Shown: positions 17,038 through 24,720, counted from the stretch's first letter. The stretch: DNA of 33,888 nt from Paraburkholderia dilworthii (GCF_000472525.1 NZ_AWZT01000059.1:1-33888), one strand, 5' to 3'. Notes: generated from the letters alone by a model not told the origin. A program made the numbers and translations.

Positions 17038-19338
17038 TCATTTACCTCGCGCGGCAAGGTCCACTTCGAGCCCGCCATCGGCGCCCATTTTCACCGTGCC
17101 CTTCGAAACGTCCCTGCGGTAGCCGTATAAATCGAACTTCATCGCGCCGGCGTTCGAGCTGTCCTTGATGAACGTCCGCGCATTCGTGACGAGCGAGTTG
17201 AACATCTTCACGTCGCCCGACTCGATCCATACATAACTTTTCGCCGCGTCGGCGACGTTTGCCGGCGGCCGCGCGGGCGCGACGCCTGTCTCGCGCTTGA
17301 ACTTCAGCACGAGGCCTTCGTCCGTTACTGTCGCCCTTGCAAGACGCCCTTGCAAGACGGGCGGCGGAAACACCGTGTACTGATCGAACACGAGTTCGTT
17401 GCCTCGCAACGCGACGCCCTTGCGCGCAAACGGCGTCAACGAGGCAAGCGGAATATCCAGCGCGCGCAGCAACCCAGCCTGCGGCACCCCCAGCACTTTC
17501 ACCGACGACGGCTCATACACGAGATGCCGCTCATCTTTTGCCACGATGGTGCCGCTCATCGTCGTGGGCAGCCACACGCCGGGAAAGTGATTCCATAACT
17601 TGATGCCGCCCGTGACTTCGAGCTTGCCGTCCCTCGGTTGCAGTTGCAGGTCATTGAGCGAGCGCGGCTCGTAATCGAGCAGATAGTCGTTAAAAAGCGC
17701 TGCCATTGCCGGCCACGGCTCGATCACTTCTCCGCCGATGATGCGTATGTCGTATTGATTCGGGTCGTCCAGATCGACAGGTTGGCCCGGCGTCTTGTGG
17801 ATCATCTGCGCGTCTAGCGAACGCACGTGAAAACCGATGCGCCCAGCTACGTAGAAGTCGACGTTCTCGACGTGAATCAACGGCGCCGCGCCGAGCGAAT
17901 GGCGCTCGTCGTTGGGTGTGGGGGTTCGAGTCCCCTGCCCTTCGCTATAAAACGGCTTGCGCATGCTGACAGGGATCGCGCGCGCCGCCGAGGTGCCCGG
18001 CAAAGTCTGCGGCACGCGTCGCCACACGAGCCGCGCCTGTGCGAGCGAAGCCTGCTGCGCACGAATGAAACTGTCATTAAAGCGCGCGCTCGCACTGCCG
18101 GTTTGCGGCGGCGGCTCTTTCGCTGCGCTTGCAAGCGTCGTGTACGAAGGCAGATGCACGTCGAGAGCGCCGGCTTCGTCGAAGGTGAAATAGCCTGCAG
18201 CCATCTGCTCGCGGTAGTGATACAGGTCTAGCACGAACGGCGCGCTTGCATCGATGGGCGTGAGCGCCATGTCGATATTCATCGGCATCGAGCGCATGAA
18301 TTTGACGTCCCCGCCTTCCACCAGCATGCCGCGCGCGGGCATGTTCGCGGGCCAGTCGATCTTCGGCATCGCGCCGTCGTCCAGCATGAAGCGCACACCC
18401 GCCGCGCTCGTGTCGATCTTCGCGATCCTCATGCGTAGCGCGGGCGGCGGCGTCAGTTTCGCGACCTGCATGACGACGTCGTCGCCGTCGAGCCGCGCAA
18501 TCGGCGTAGCCACTTTCAGCAGGTCGGCCATCCTGACGTGCGCGGCCCGCATCAAGCTGTCGGCGGCCACGCCCGCGACCTCCACGTGATCGGCACGGAA
18601 CACGAGTTCGTCGGCGCTACGCATCGACAGCGAACCGGACAGCACGATCCGCACCCATGTGTCGCGACGCATCTCGCCGGTGATGCGCAAGGTGCCGCCA
18701 TCCTGCGGCACGACGCGCATGTTGCGCAGCGGCGAGCCTTGATACTGGAACAGATAACGGTTGAAGATCGCGCTGAGCTTCGCGCCGTCGAGCGTGACCT
18801 CGCCGCGATGAACGTCGATGGTCAGACTCGTCGGGTCGTCGAATACGATCGGCTCGCCCGGCCGCGATGGAACGAGCGTCGCTGCCATGTCGTGAATCAT
18901 GAAGCCGATGTCGCCCGTCACGCGAAAGTCGACGTCGCGCGCGAACATCAGCGAACCGTCGATGCCCGAATCGCGCAGCGTCAGCGCGCGGCTGCGTCTT
19001 GCACTGAGGCCGCTCGCCGCCGGCACGCGCGCCGCGATGCTTTGCTCGAAGGCAAGCTGTCTGGCCTTCGCGGCTTCGATAGCGGGTCGCGGCGCTGAAG
19101 CGGCTGGTGCGTCGGGATCTGTTGCGTTTTGCGACGGCTGCATGGTCGACGATGCCGTCTGGTTCGCCGTCGAGCTTGCGTCGGCACACGCGCACGTCAG
19201 TAGCGCTGCGATCAACACCGATGTGGTCGCGCCAAGCGGCGCTCGCCATCCACGCCGGTTCGGCACGCATGGGCAATACGCATGCGCGGACCACGACTCT
19301 TTAGCGGGCCTTTGGTCGACAGCGTCTGTCTCGTTCAT
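17038..19338 (-). CDS. Exported protein of unknown function made of two tandem homologous halves
   Basis: A 766-residue protein of a family I do not recognise. It starts with a ~55-residue leader with a basic part and a hydrophobic stretch (ATTSVLIAALLTCACADAS), which suggests a signal or lipoprotein-type anchor, so the rest is probably periplasmic. Residues ~126-405 and ~483-766 are clearly homologous: ARDVDFRVTGDIGFMIH versus VENVDFYVAGRIGFHVR, NRYLFQYQGSPLRNMRV versus NDYLLDYEPRSLNDLQL, VLDLYHYREQMAAGYF versus KFDLYGYRRDVSKGTV. The ~80-residue linker is rich in Ala, Gln, Pro and Arg and ends in EGQGTRTPTPNDERHS, encoded antisense to a tRNA-like sequence. GGAGGAGA precedes the ATG at 19338. 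An earlier in-frame ATG (19371) lacks such a site. No operon partner is seen, and it converges on iolB. Confidence 0.85.
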   Translation of the reverse strand: MNETDAVDQRPAKESWSAHAYCPCVPNRRGWRAPLGATTSVLIAALLTCACADASSTANQTASSTMQPSQNATDPDAPAASAPRPAIEAAKARQLAFEQSIAARVPAASGLSARRSRALTLRDSGIDGSLMFARDVDFRVTGDIGFMIHDMAATLVPSRPGEPIVFDDPTSLTIDVHRGEVTLDGAKLSAIFNRYLFQYQGSPLRNMRVVPQDGGTLRITGEMRRDTWVRIVLSGSLSMRSADELVFRADHVEVAGVAADSLMRAAHVRMADLLKVATPIARLDGDDVVMQVAKLTPPPALRMRIAKIDTSAAGVRFMLDDGAMPKIDWPANMPARGMLVEGGDVKFMRSMPMNIDMALTPIDASAPFVLDLYHYREQMAAGYFTFDEAGALDVHLPSYTTLASAAKEPPPQTGSASARFNDSFIRAQQASLAQARLVWRRVPQTLPGTSAARAIPVSMRKPFYSEGQGTRTPTPNDERHSLGAAPLIHVENVDFYVAGRIGFHVRSLDAQMIHKTPGQPVDLDDPNQYDIRIIGGEVIEPWPAMAALFNDYLLDYEPRSLNDLQLQPRDGKLEVTGGIKLWNHFPGVWLPTTMSGTIVAKDERHLVYEPSSVKVLGVPQAGLLRALDIPLASLTPFARKGVALRGNELVFDQYTVFPPPVLQGRLARATVTDEGLVLKFKRETGVAPARPPANVADAAKSYVWIESGDVKMFNSLVTNARTFIKDSSNAGAMKFDLYGYRRDVSKGTVKMGADGGLEVDLAARGK
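17894..17946 (+). other. tRNA-Leu-like remnant inside the duplicated-protein gene
   Basis: On the plus strand AGCGAA (17894-17899) pairs with TTCGCT (17941-17946). Between them a T-arm-like hairpin, GGGGG (17920-17924), loop TTCGAGT, CCCCT (17932-17936), matches the tRNA TPsiC consensus. The ends resemble class II tRNA-Leu genes (5' GCGAA-TGGCG, 3' CCCTTCGC). D-arm, anticodon arm and variable arm are missing and CCA is replaced by TAT, so it is not a functional tRNA. It lies at the junction of the two protein repeats. Confidence 0.45.
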
Positions 19339-19466
19339 GATGTCTCCTCCTGAAGCGCGACGCGTCTTCATACCTCACGCCGACGTCGTGCGCCTTTCGA
19401 CCTGATTGTCTTTATTTGTACGCGCGCTGCCGACAAGATTTCTGGAGGGCGCTCACCAAACGATCA

Positions 19467-19550
19467 AGCGTTTGAATCGCTGTGACGCGTCGGCGCAAAG
19501 CCGCGCAGAGCGGGCGCAAACGGCGCGTTGGAAACGGAGATTCAAACGCT
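19467..19550. repeat. 84-base element bounded by a perfect 12-base inverted repeat
   Basis: AGCGTTTGAATC (19467-19478) and its exact complement GATTCAAACGCT (19539-19550) enclose 60 GC-rich bases. It lies in the 298-base gap 19339-19636 between the start of the duplicated-protein gene and the end of livF, where no gene is seen. It could be a long-stem terminator region for livF, a cruciform or operator pair, or a small mobile remnant. Confidence 0.6.
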
Positions 19551-19636
19551 AATGCCGTCGCCCTTTTTTGCGTGGACCGGATTGAATTGGAAAAAGCTCA
19601 TGCGGGCAAGAGGACCATCGCGCGCCGCGAAAGCAT

Positions 19637-20350
19637 TCAGCCCACGCCGAGCCATTCGCGGATGACGTCGGGACGCTGCAAAAACGCGTGAAGTTCGCCG
19701 TCGAACACGATCTCGCCATGCCCCATCACCGCGACGCGGCTCGCAATGTCCGGCGCGATCACGAGGCGCTGTTCGATCAGCAGCATCGCCATGCCACGCT
19801 CCCGCAACACGCGCAGGCATTGCGCGACCTGTTGCATCACGAAGCTCGCGAGGCCCTCGCCGGGCTCGTCGATCACGAGCAGGTCCGGATCGCCGAGCAG
19901 CGCGCGGGCGAGGCTCAGCATCTGCTGCTCGCCGCCGGACAGGGCCCCGGCGCGCGTACGCTGGCGTTCGCGCAACACCGGGAAAAGCGTGTACGCGTCG
20001 TCGATGGTAAAGCGCGGCTTGCGCCCGCGATTGCGCGACGCTATGCCGAGCTCGAGGTTTTCGCCGACGCTCAACGTGGGAAACACATCTCGATGCTCGG
20101 GCACATAGCCGATGCCGAGCCGCGCGATTTCAAAGGTACGCAGCCCGGCAAGCGAGCGGCCCGCGAAGCGCAACGCGCCATCGGCACGCACGAGGCCCAT
20201 GATCGCGCGGGCGAGTGTCGAGCGCCCCGATCCGTTGCGGCCGACGAGCGCGAGCACCTCGCCCGCGTCGATTTGCAAGCTCACACCGTGCAACGCCTGG
20301 CTCGGCCCGTACCATGCATTGAGTCCGCGAATTTCGAGCAAGGGTGTCAT
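19637..20350 (-). CDS. livF: Branched-chain amino-acid-type ABC transporter ATPase, LivF family
   Basis: A 237-residue ATPase of the hydrophobic amino-acid uptake (HAAT) family, partner of LivG on the LivHM membrane pair. Walker A reads GRNGSGRST at residues 37-45. The invariant Lys is replaced by Arg43 (codon CGC at 20222-20224). The signature LSGGEQ (137-142) and Walker B LLVIDE (157-162) are normal. The switch position is Gln (LLIEQR), as in E. coli LivF. It starts in an ATGA overlap with livG and is the last gene of the operon. Substrate is uncertain because HAAT systems also carry urea, amides or aromatic acids. Confidence 0.92.
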   Translation of the reverse strand: MTPLLEIRGLNAWYGPSQALHGVSLQIDAGEVLALVGRNGSGRSTLARAIMGLVRADGALRFAGRSLAGLRTFEIARLGIGYVPEHRDVFPTLSVGENLELGIASRNRGRKPRFTIDDAYTLFPVLRERQRTRAGALSGGEQQMLSLARALLGDPDLLVIDEPGEGLASFVMQQVAQCLRVLRERGMAMLLIEQRLVIAPDIASRVAVMGHGEIVFDGELHAFLQRPDVIREWLGVG

Positions 20351-21099
20351 GCGTCGAACCCTTTGCCGAGATACGCGGCGCGCACCGCGGCATCCGCGCG
20401 AATCGCGGCGGGCGTGCCGCTCGCGATAATGCGCCCTTGCACAAGCACTGAAATGCGATCGGCGATGGCGAACACTGCATCCATGTCGTGCTCGACCATC
20501 AGCAGCGTGCGGCCCGCCGTGGTCTCGCGGATCAGTTCGATGGCGCGTGCCGCTTCCGCGCGGTTCATGCCGGCAGTCGGCTCGTCGAGCAACAACGTAT
20601 GCGCGCCGCCTGCGAGCGCGATGCCAAGGTCGAGCGCGCGCTGCTCGGCATAGCTCAGCGTGCCGGCCTGAACGTGCATGCGTGCGCCGAGGCCGACTGC
20701 TTCGAGCACCTGTGCCGCGCGTGCATCAACCGTGGATGAGCCGGCGAAACGCTGCCACCAGCGCGTGCGGTCGCGTTCGCCGAGCATCGCGGCGCAGCGC
20801 AGATTGTCGTACACGCTCAACCGTGCAAACACGCTCGTGCTCTGGAAGCTGCGCGCGAGGCCGCGGCGCGCAATCGCCGCCGGCGCAAGGCGCGTGATCT
20901 GCGCACCGAAGAGGTCGATGCGCCCGGCGTCGGGCCGCGCGCCGCCGGCAATGAGACTGAAAAGCGTGGATTTGCCCGCACCGTTCGGGCCAATCAGCGC
21001 ATGCCGTTCGCCAGGCTGGATCGCGAGGTTCACGCCGCGCAGAATGCGCGTGGAGCCGAAGCGCTTTTCGACGCCATAGAGGGCGAGCGCGGGAATCAT
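20347..21099 (-). CDS. livG: Branched-chain amino-acid-type ABC transporter ATPase, LivG family
   Basis: A 250-residue HAAT-family ATPase. Walker A GPNGAGKST (37-45) is canonical, Walker B LLLDE (169-173) and the switch histidine in LLMVEHDMD are intact, and the FQ of the Q-loop is in LARSFQSTSVF. The signature is LSYAEQ (148-153), with Ala151 (codon at 20647-20649) where LivG proteins normally have Gly (LSYGEQ). The ATG at 21099 overlaps the livM stop, and the stop overlaps the livF start, both as ATGA. A much longer in-frame reading (to 22065) runs through livM in a wrong frame and is rejected. Confidence 0.93.
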   Translation of the reverse strand: MIPALALYGVEKRFGSTRILRGVNLAIQPGERHALIGPNGAGKSTLFSLIAGGARPDAGRIDLFGAQITRLAPAAIARRGLARSFQSTSVFARLSVYDNLRCAAMLGERDRTRWWQRFAGSSTVDARAAQVLEAVGLGARMHVQAGTLSYAEQRALDLGIALAGGAHTLLLDEPTAGMNRAEAARAIELIRETTAGRTLLMVEHDMDAVFAIADRISVLVQGRIIASGTPAAIRADAAVRAAYLGKGFDA

Positions 21100-22412
21100 C
21101 GCGGGCCTTCCGCGTTTTGCATCGCGCGTGCATGAGCCGCAAGACGGCTTTGCGCGCGCGATGCGTACAGAGCCGCCACTGCGCCGAACGCGGCGAGCAC
21201 GAAGATCGTAGCGCCGAGCCGCAACGGCGACAACACAACAAACGATATCAACGAAGACTGATCGCCGACGCGCAGCGCAGCGCTCTCGTCCGCGCCGAAC
21301 TGGATGGCGTAAGCCCACTGCACCGCTAGCACCGTGGCGGCGGTCAACAGCAGAACCGCACCCATGCCGCAGACGTAGACGGCGCGGCATGGACGCCAGC
21401 CGAAACGCGCGAGCCGCGCCGTATGCCGCTGCACAAAGCCGGCGAGCCCATCGGGCGCAGCGACCACGATCACGATAAAGAAAAGCCCCAGATAAAACAG
21501 CCAGGCCCGCGTGACGCTGGCCACCGCCACGCTGAAAAACGTCAGCACCACCGCGCCCGCGACCGGCCCGAAAAAGACGCCCGTGCCGCCGATCACCGTG
21601 GCGATCAGCACCGCGCCCGAGCGCACCATGCTCACGCTTTCGGTCGACACCAGTTCGACATTGATCAGCGCAAGCGTACCCGCGACGCCCGCGAAAAACG
21701 CCGACACCATGACAACGCCGTAGCGAATGCGGCGCGGATAGCAGCCGATGGCCGCGGCGCGCGCCGGGTTGTCGCGCACCGCGTTGGCGAGGCGCATGAA
21801 CGGCGTGCGCGACAGTGCGAACATCGCCGCGCTCGCGAGCAGGCACCACAGCGCGATCAGCGTATAAGCCTCGCGTGCGGGGCCGAACGTAAAGGCGCCG
21901 AGCATCGGCCCGCTTGCGCGGTCTATCGCGACACCCGCTTCGCCGCCGAACCAGTCGGGCAAGGTCCACGCGGCGGCCGCGACGAGTTCGCCGATGCCGA
22001 GCGTAATCATTGCGAACGCGGTCCCGGCCCGACGCGTCGATACGAAGCCGAGCAGCGCCCCGCACGACGCCGCGCCCGCGCCGCCGATCAGCGGCAGCAG
22101 CACGAGCGGCACGCCGAGGCGGTTGAACACCTGCGCGGCAATCAGCGCGCCGAGGCCGGAATATGCGGCGTGTCCGAACGACAGCAGTCCCGTTTCACCG
22201 AGCAGCAGATTGTAGGAGAGCGCGAAGACGATCATCGTGGCGGTCTGCGCGAGATAGGCGAGCACCCAGCTTTGCCGCCACACGAAAGGCGGCACGGCAA
22301 GCAGCAGGATCAACGCGAGCCACGGTGCGAGGCGACGCCACATCGCGTGAGAGCGCTGAGCGCCGGGTACTGGCGACGCTTGTGCGGGCTCTGGCGTGAG
22401 GAGTTCACGCAT
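21096..22412 (-). CDS. livM: Branched-chain amino-acid-type ABC transporter permease, LivM family
   Basis: A 438-residue inner-membrane protein with about ten hydrophobic segments. LivM family motifs are ALSYNLLLGETGLLSFGHAAYSGLGAL near the N-terminus and IGGTGVFFGPVAGAVVLTFF in the second half. Unlike most LivM proteins it carries a C-terminal extension with two more hydrophobic stretches (YVCGMGAVLLLTAATVLAVQ and LISFVVLSPLRLGATIFVL), giving ~100 residues more than usual. It overlaps livH by eight bases and livG by four. It should form the translocation channel with LivH. Confidence 0.92.
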   Translation of the reverse strand: MRELLTPEPAQASPVPGAQRSHAMWRRLAPWLALILLLAVPPFVWRQSWVLAYLAQTATMIVFALSYNLLLGETGLLSFGHAAYSGLGALIAAQVFNRLGVPLVLLPLIGGAGAASCGALLGFVSTRRAGTAFAMITLGIGELVAAAAWTLPDWFGGEAGVAIDRASGPMLGAFTFGPAREAYTLIALWCLLASAAMFALSRTPFMRLANAVRDNPARAAAIGCYPRRIRYGVVMVSAFFAGVAGTLALINVELVSTESVSMVRSGAVLIATVIGGTGVFFGPVAGAVVLTFFSVAVASVTRAWLFYLGLFFIVIVVAAPDGLAGFVQRHTARLARFGWRPCRAVYVCGMGAVLLLTAATVLAVQWAYAIQFGADESAALRVGDQSSLISFVVLSPLRLGATIFVLAAFGAVAALYASRAQSRLAAHARAMQNAEGPR

Positions 22413-23343
22413 GGTCGTCGCGCCGGCCGAAGAGTCCGCGCGGGCGCAGCGCCAGCATCGCGACGAGCAGCAGATACGGAATCAGTGGCGCAAGCTGCGC
22501 GAGCGTCAGCGTGTCCCATTCGCGCGGCAGCGAAGCGTCGAAAGTGGCCAGCACGTCGCCGAGCGAAACGTCGCTCGCCACGGCCAGGGTCTGCACGCAG
22601 CCGATTAGCAGCGAAGCAGCCAGCGCGCCGCCCAACGAACCGAGCCCGCCGATCACGACGACGACGAACACGATCGAGCCGAGCGATTCGGCCATCGCCG
22701 GTTCGATCACTGAAAGCGGCGCGCCGATTACGCCGGCCAGTGCGGCGAGCGCCGTGCCTGCCGCGAAGACGCCGGTGAAGACACGCGGCACATTGTGGCC
22801 GAGCGCTTCGACGGCGCTCGGGTGCGTGAGCGCGGCACGCACGATGAGGCCCGCCTTCGAGACGCGCAGCACCGCGTACAGCAAGGCGAGCATCGCAAGC
22901 GACACCGCCATCATGAACGCGCGATAACGTGCGAACGTCGCGCCGTAGAGCGTGAAGAGCGGGCCGTCGAGCGCGGCCGGCACAGTCGCGCCGAGCGGGC
23001 TCAAGCCCCAGCCGAGCTTGACGAGCTCGCCGAGCACATACGCGGCGCCGAACGTCAGCAGCAATTCCGCGAGATGCCCATGACTTCGCACTCGACGCAA
23101 CAGCCAGCGCTCCAGTGCCGCACCGATCAAACCGACGACGAGCGGCGCGATCACGAGCGCGCTCCAGAATCCGGCCCGCGCGGCCACCGAATAGCCGACG
23201 TACGCGCCGAGCATGTAGAAGCTCGCGTGCGCGAAGTTGAGTACGCCGAGCATGCTGAAGATCAGCGTCAGCCCCGCCGACAGCATGAACAGCAGCAGGC
23301 CGAAGCTGATCCCGTTGAGCAGATTGATGGCGAACGACTGCAC
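22405..23343 (-). CDS. livH: Branched-chain amino-acid-type ABC transporter permease, LivH family
   Basis: A 312-residue permease with about eight membrane segments. The LivH start pattern (QSFAINLLNGISFGLLLFMLSAGLTLIFSMLGVLNFAHASFYMLGAYVG, quoted only to show its position at the N-terminus, residues 2-50) and IGGLGSLGGALAASLLIG near the end are typical. The start is a GTG (plus 23341-23343), four bases after the thioesterase stop, with AGG just upstream. The in-frame ATG at 23406 would add 21 basic residues overlapping the thioesterase gene and is less likely. It is coupled to the upstream thioesterase and the downstream livM. Confidence 0.88.
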   Translation of the reverse strand: MQSFAINLLNGISFGLLLFMLSAGLTLIFSMLGVLNFAHASFYMLGAYVGYSVAARAGFWSALVIAPLVVGLIGAALERWLLRRVRSHGHLAELLLTFGAAYVLGELVKLGWGLSPLGATVPAALDGPLFTLYGATFARYRAFMMAVSLAMLALLYAVLRVSKAGLIVRAALTHPSAVEALGHNVPRVFTGVFAAGTALAALAGVIGAPLSVIEPAMAESLGSIVFVVVVIGGLGSLGGALAASLLIGCVQTLAVASDVSLGDVLATFDASLPREWDTLTLAQLAPLIPYLLLVAMLALRPRGLFGRRDDHA

Positions 23344-23347
23344 GTGC

Positions 23348-23803
23348 CTAGTCCGCCGCTGTGCCGGTGCGCACGCTGATCGGCTCGAGCGCCGCGCGCA
23401 GTTCATCGGGCAGGCTCACCGGACGGCGCGTGACGCGGTCCACGTACACATGCACGAAGTGGCCTTGCGCGACGGATTCGTGGTCGCCTTCCCTGAACAG
23501 CCCGACTTCGTAGCGCACGCTCGATGCGCCGAGCCGCGTCACACGCAAGCCAGCTTCGACGCGCTCGGGAAACACCAGCGGCGCGAAATAGTTGCAATGC
23601 GTCTCGACCACGAGACCAATGGTCGCGCCATGCTCGAAGTCGAGCACGCCAGCGCGAATCAGATACTCGTTCACCACCGTATCGAAGTAGCTGTAATAGA
23701 CGACGTTGTTCACGTGGCCGTAGACGTCGTTGTCCATCCAGCGCGTGGTGATCGCGAGGAGGTGCGGGTACGAGCTTCGCGCAGCGGGGGCAGGTTTGGA
23801 CAT
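23348..23803 (-). CDS. Acyl-CoA thioesterase, 4HBT/YbgC-like hotdog protein
   Basis: A 151-residue single hotdog-fold thioesterase that would hydrolyse a short or aromatic acyl-CoA in the cytosol. The active-site segment TRWMDNDVYGHVNNVVYYSYFDT (about residues 20-42) carries the catalytic Asp and the HVNN motif of the 4-hydroxybenzoyl-CoA thioesterase family. It is the first gene of a tight operon with livH, livM, livG and livF (4-base gap to livH). This hints that the importer brings in a carboxylic acid handled as a CoA ester rather than an amino acid, but this is inference. The leader holds a six-base microsatellite and no clear Shine-Dalgarno. Confidence 0.88.
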   Translation of the reverse strand: MSKPAPAARSSYPHLLAITTRWMDNDVYGHVNNVVYYSYFDTVVNEYLIRAGVLDFEHGATIGLVVETHCNYFAPLVFPERVEAGLRVTRLGASSVRYEVGLFREGDHESVAQGHFVHVYVDRVTRRPVSLPDELRAALEPISVRTGTAAD

Positions 23804-23819
23804 TGGGGCGGGGCGAACC

Positions 23820-23852
23820 TGGTGTTGGTGTTGGTGTTGGTGTTGGTGTTGG
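23820..23852. repeat. Hexanucleotide microsatellite (five GGTGTT units)
   Basis: Five uninterrupted GGTGTT copies (23821-23850) lie 18 bases upstream of the thioesterase start, in the 134-base gap before the Nudix gene. On the coding strand it is AACACC repeated. Copy number changes by slippage would alter leader or promoter spacing. Confidence 0.9.
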
Positions 23853-23937
23853 AAGTGGCGCGCGTCGTCATGCCGTTGCCCAGTTCGCGGAGACTATTGA
23901 CCGAGCATGCCGGCCGACGAACATGGCTTGCGCACGC

Positions 23938-24468
23938 TTACTGCCCCGGCTTGTCGACGAACTCGAACGGCAAGCCGCGCCGCCGCATCCATTCGCCAAG
24001 CGCCTGCCCGGTCCCCGCGCGCCAGGGCCGCAGCTTAGCCGGCTCGACCAGCCGATATTCGAGCAGTTCGGGCGACAGGGAAATGGTGCCATGCGCCTTC
24101 ACGTGATACGCGATAATCAGTTCGTTCTTGCGAATGAACTCATACACGCCGATCAGTTCGACCGACTCCGCATGCAACGACGTCTCTTCCCACACCTCGC
24201 GTGCAATGCCCTCTTCCGGCGTCTCGCCGTTTTCGAGGAAGCCCGTGATCAGCGCAAACACGCCCTCCGCCCAGGCGGCGTTGCGCGCGAGCAGGATCTT
24301 GCCCTCGTACTCGACGATCGCCGCGACCACTGGCAGCGGATTGTTCCAGTGCACGTAGCCGCATTGCCCATCGGGACACGTCTGGCGGATGCGCCCGCCC
24401 TCATGCTCGGCGTCGGCCCGCTCGATCAAAGGCGTTGAGCAGCGGGGACAAAATCGGTATTCGGTCAT
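23938..24468 (-). CDS. Nudix hydrolase with N-terminal zinc-ribbon-like segment
   Basis: A 176-residue protein. Residues 1-40 carry four cysteines in two pairs (FCPRCSTPL and TCPDGQCGY), a zinc-ribbon arrangement as in NudC-like enzymes. The Nudix box begins at about residue 76: GFLENGETPEEGIAREVWEE followed by TSL, fitting G-x5-E-x7-REUxEE, with Ser in place of the usual Gly after EE. Such enzymes cleave nucleoside diphosphates linked to another group (NADH, ADP-ribose and others). The substrate cannot be told. It is upstream of the thioesterase-liv operon on the same strand with a 134-base gap, so co-transcription is possible but not shown. Confidence 0.92.
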   Translation of the reverse strand: MTEYRFCPRCSTPLIERADAEHEGGRIRQTCPDGQCGYVHWNNPLPVVAAIVEYEGKILLARNAAWAEGVFALITGFLENGETPEEGIAREVWEETSLHAESVELIGVYEFIRKNELIIAYHVKAHGTISLSPELLEYRLVEPAKLRPWRAGTGQALGEWMRRRGLPFEFVDKPGQ

Positions 24469-24574
24469 GGTGAATGGCTTGTGGTTCTATCTTGATCGGC
24501 GATCGATGCGGCGTGCTGGCGGGATCACGGTGGATCAGCATTCGGGCATTCCCGCAGGTTGGCGTCATGGCGCG

Positions 24575-24636
24575 TTGGTACTTCGACGCTTTGGTACTTC
24601 CACGCTTTGGTACTTCCACGCTTTGTACTTCGACGC
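24575..24636. repeat. Tandem 16-base repeat (TTTGGTACTTCCACGC type)
   Basis: Four adjacent copies are seen: 24575-24589 (15 bases), 24590-24605, 24606-24621 (the last two identical) and 24622-24636 (15 bases). Copies differ by single bases (C/G in the middle). They lie in the 339-base gap 24469-24807 between the Nudix and threonine aldolase genes, where no gene is seen. Confidence 0.88.
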
Positions 24637-24672
24637 CTTAGTACTTTGGTGCTTCCGCACTCCGGTACTCCG

Positions 24673-24720
24673 CTACTTCGCTACTTCGCTACTTCGCTAC
24701 TTCGCTACTTCGCTACTTCG
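24673..24720. repeat. Tandem 8-base repeat (six perfect CTACTTCG units)
   Basis: Six exact copies run from 24673 to 24720, flanked by degenerate copies (GGTACTCCG before, CTACTCCGG after). The core TACTTC is shared with the 16-base repeat just upstream, so both arrays probably grew from one seed. Eight is not a multiple of three and no reading frame is preserved, so this is non-coding. Confidence 0.95.

Noticed and set aside
17894..17946. A functional tRNA gene
   Set aside because: Only the T-arm and part of an acceptor-like stem are present. D-arm, anticodon arm and CCA end are missing, and spacing within the 3' part is two bases off. Kept only as a tRNA-like remnant.
21100..22065. N-terminal extension of LivG
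   Set aside because: The frame stays open through livM by chance. The start at 21099 overlaps the livM stop and gives a normal LivG.
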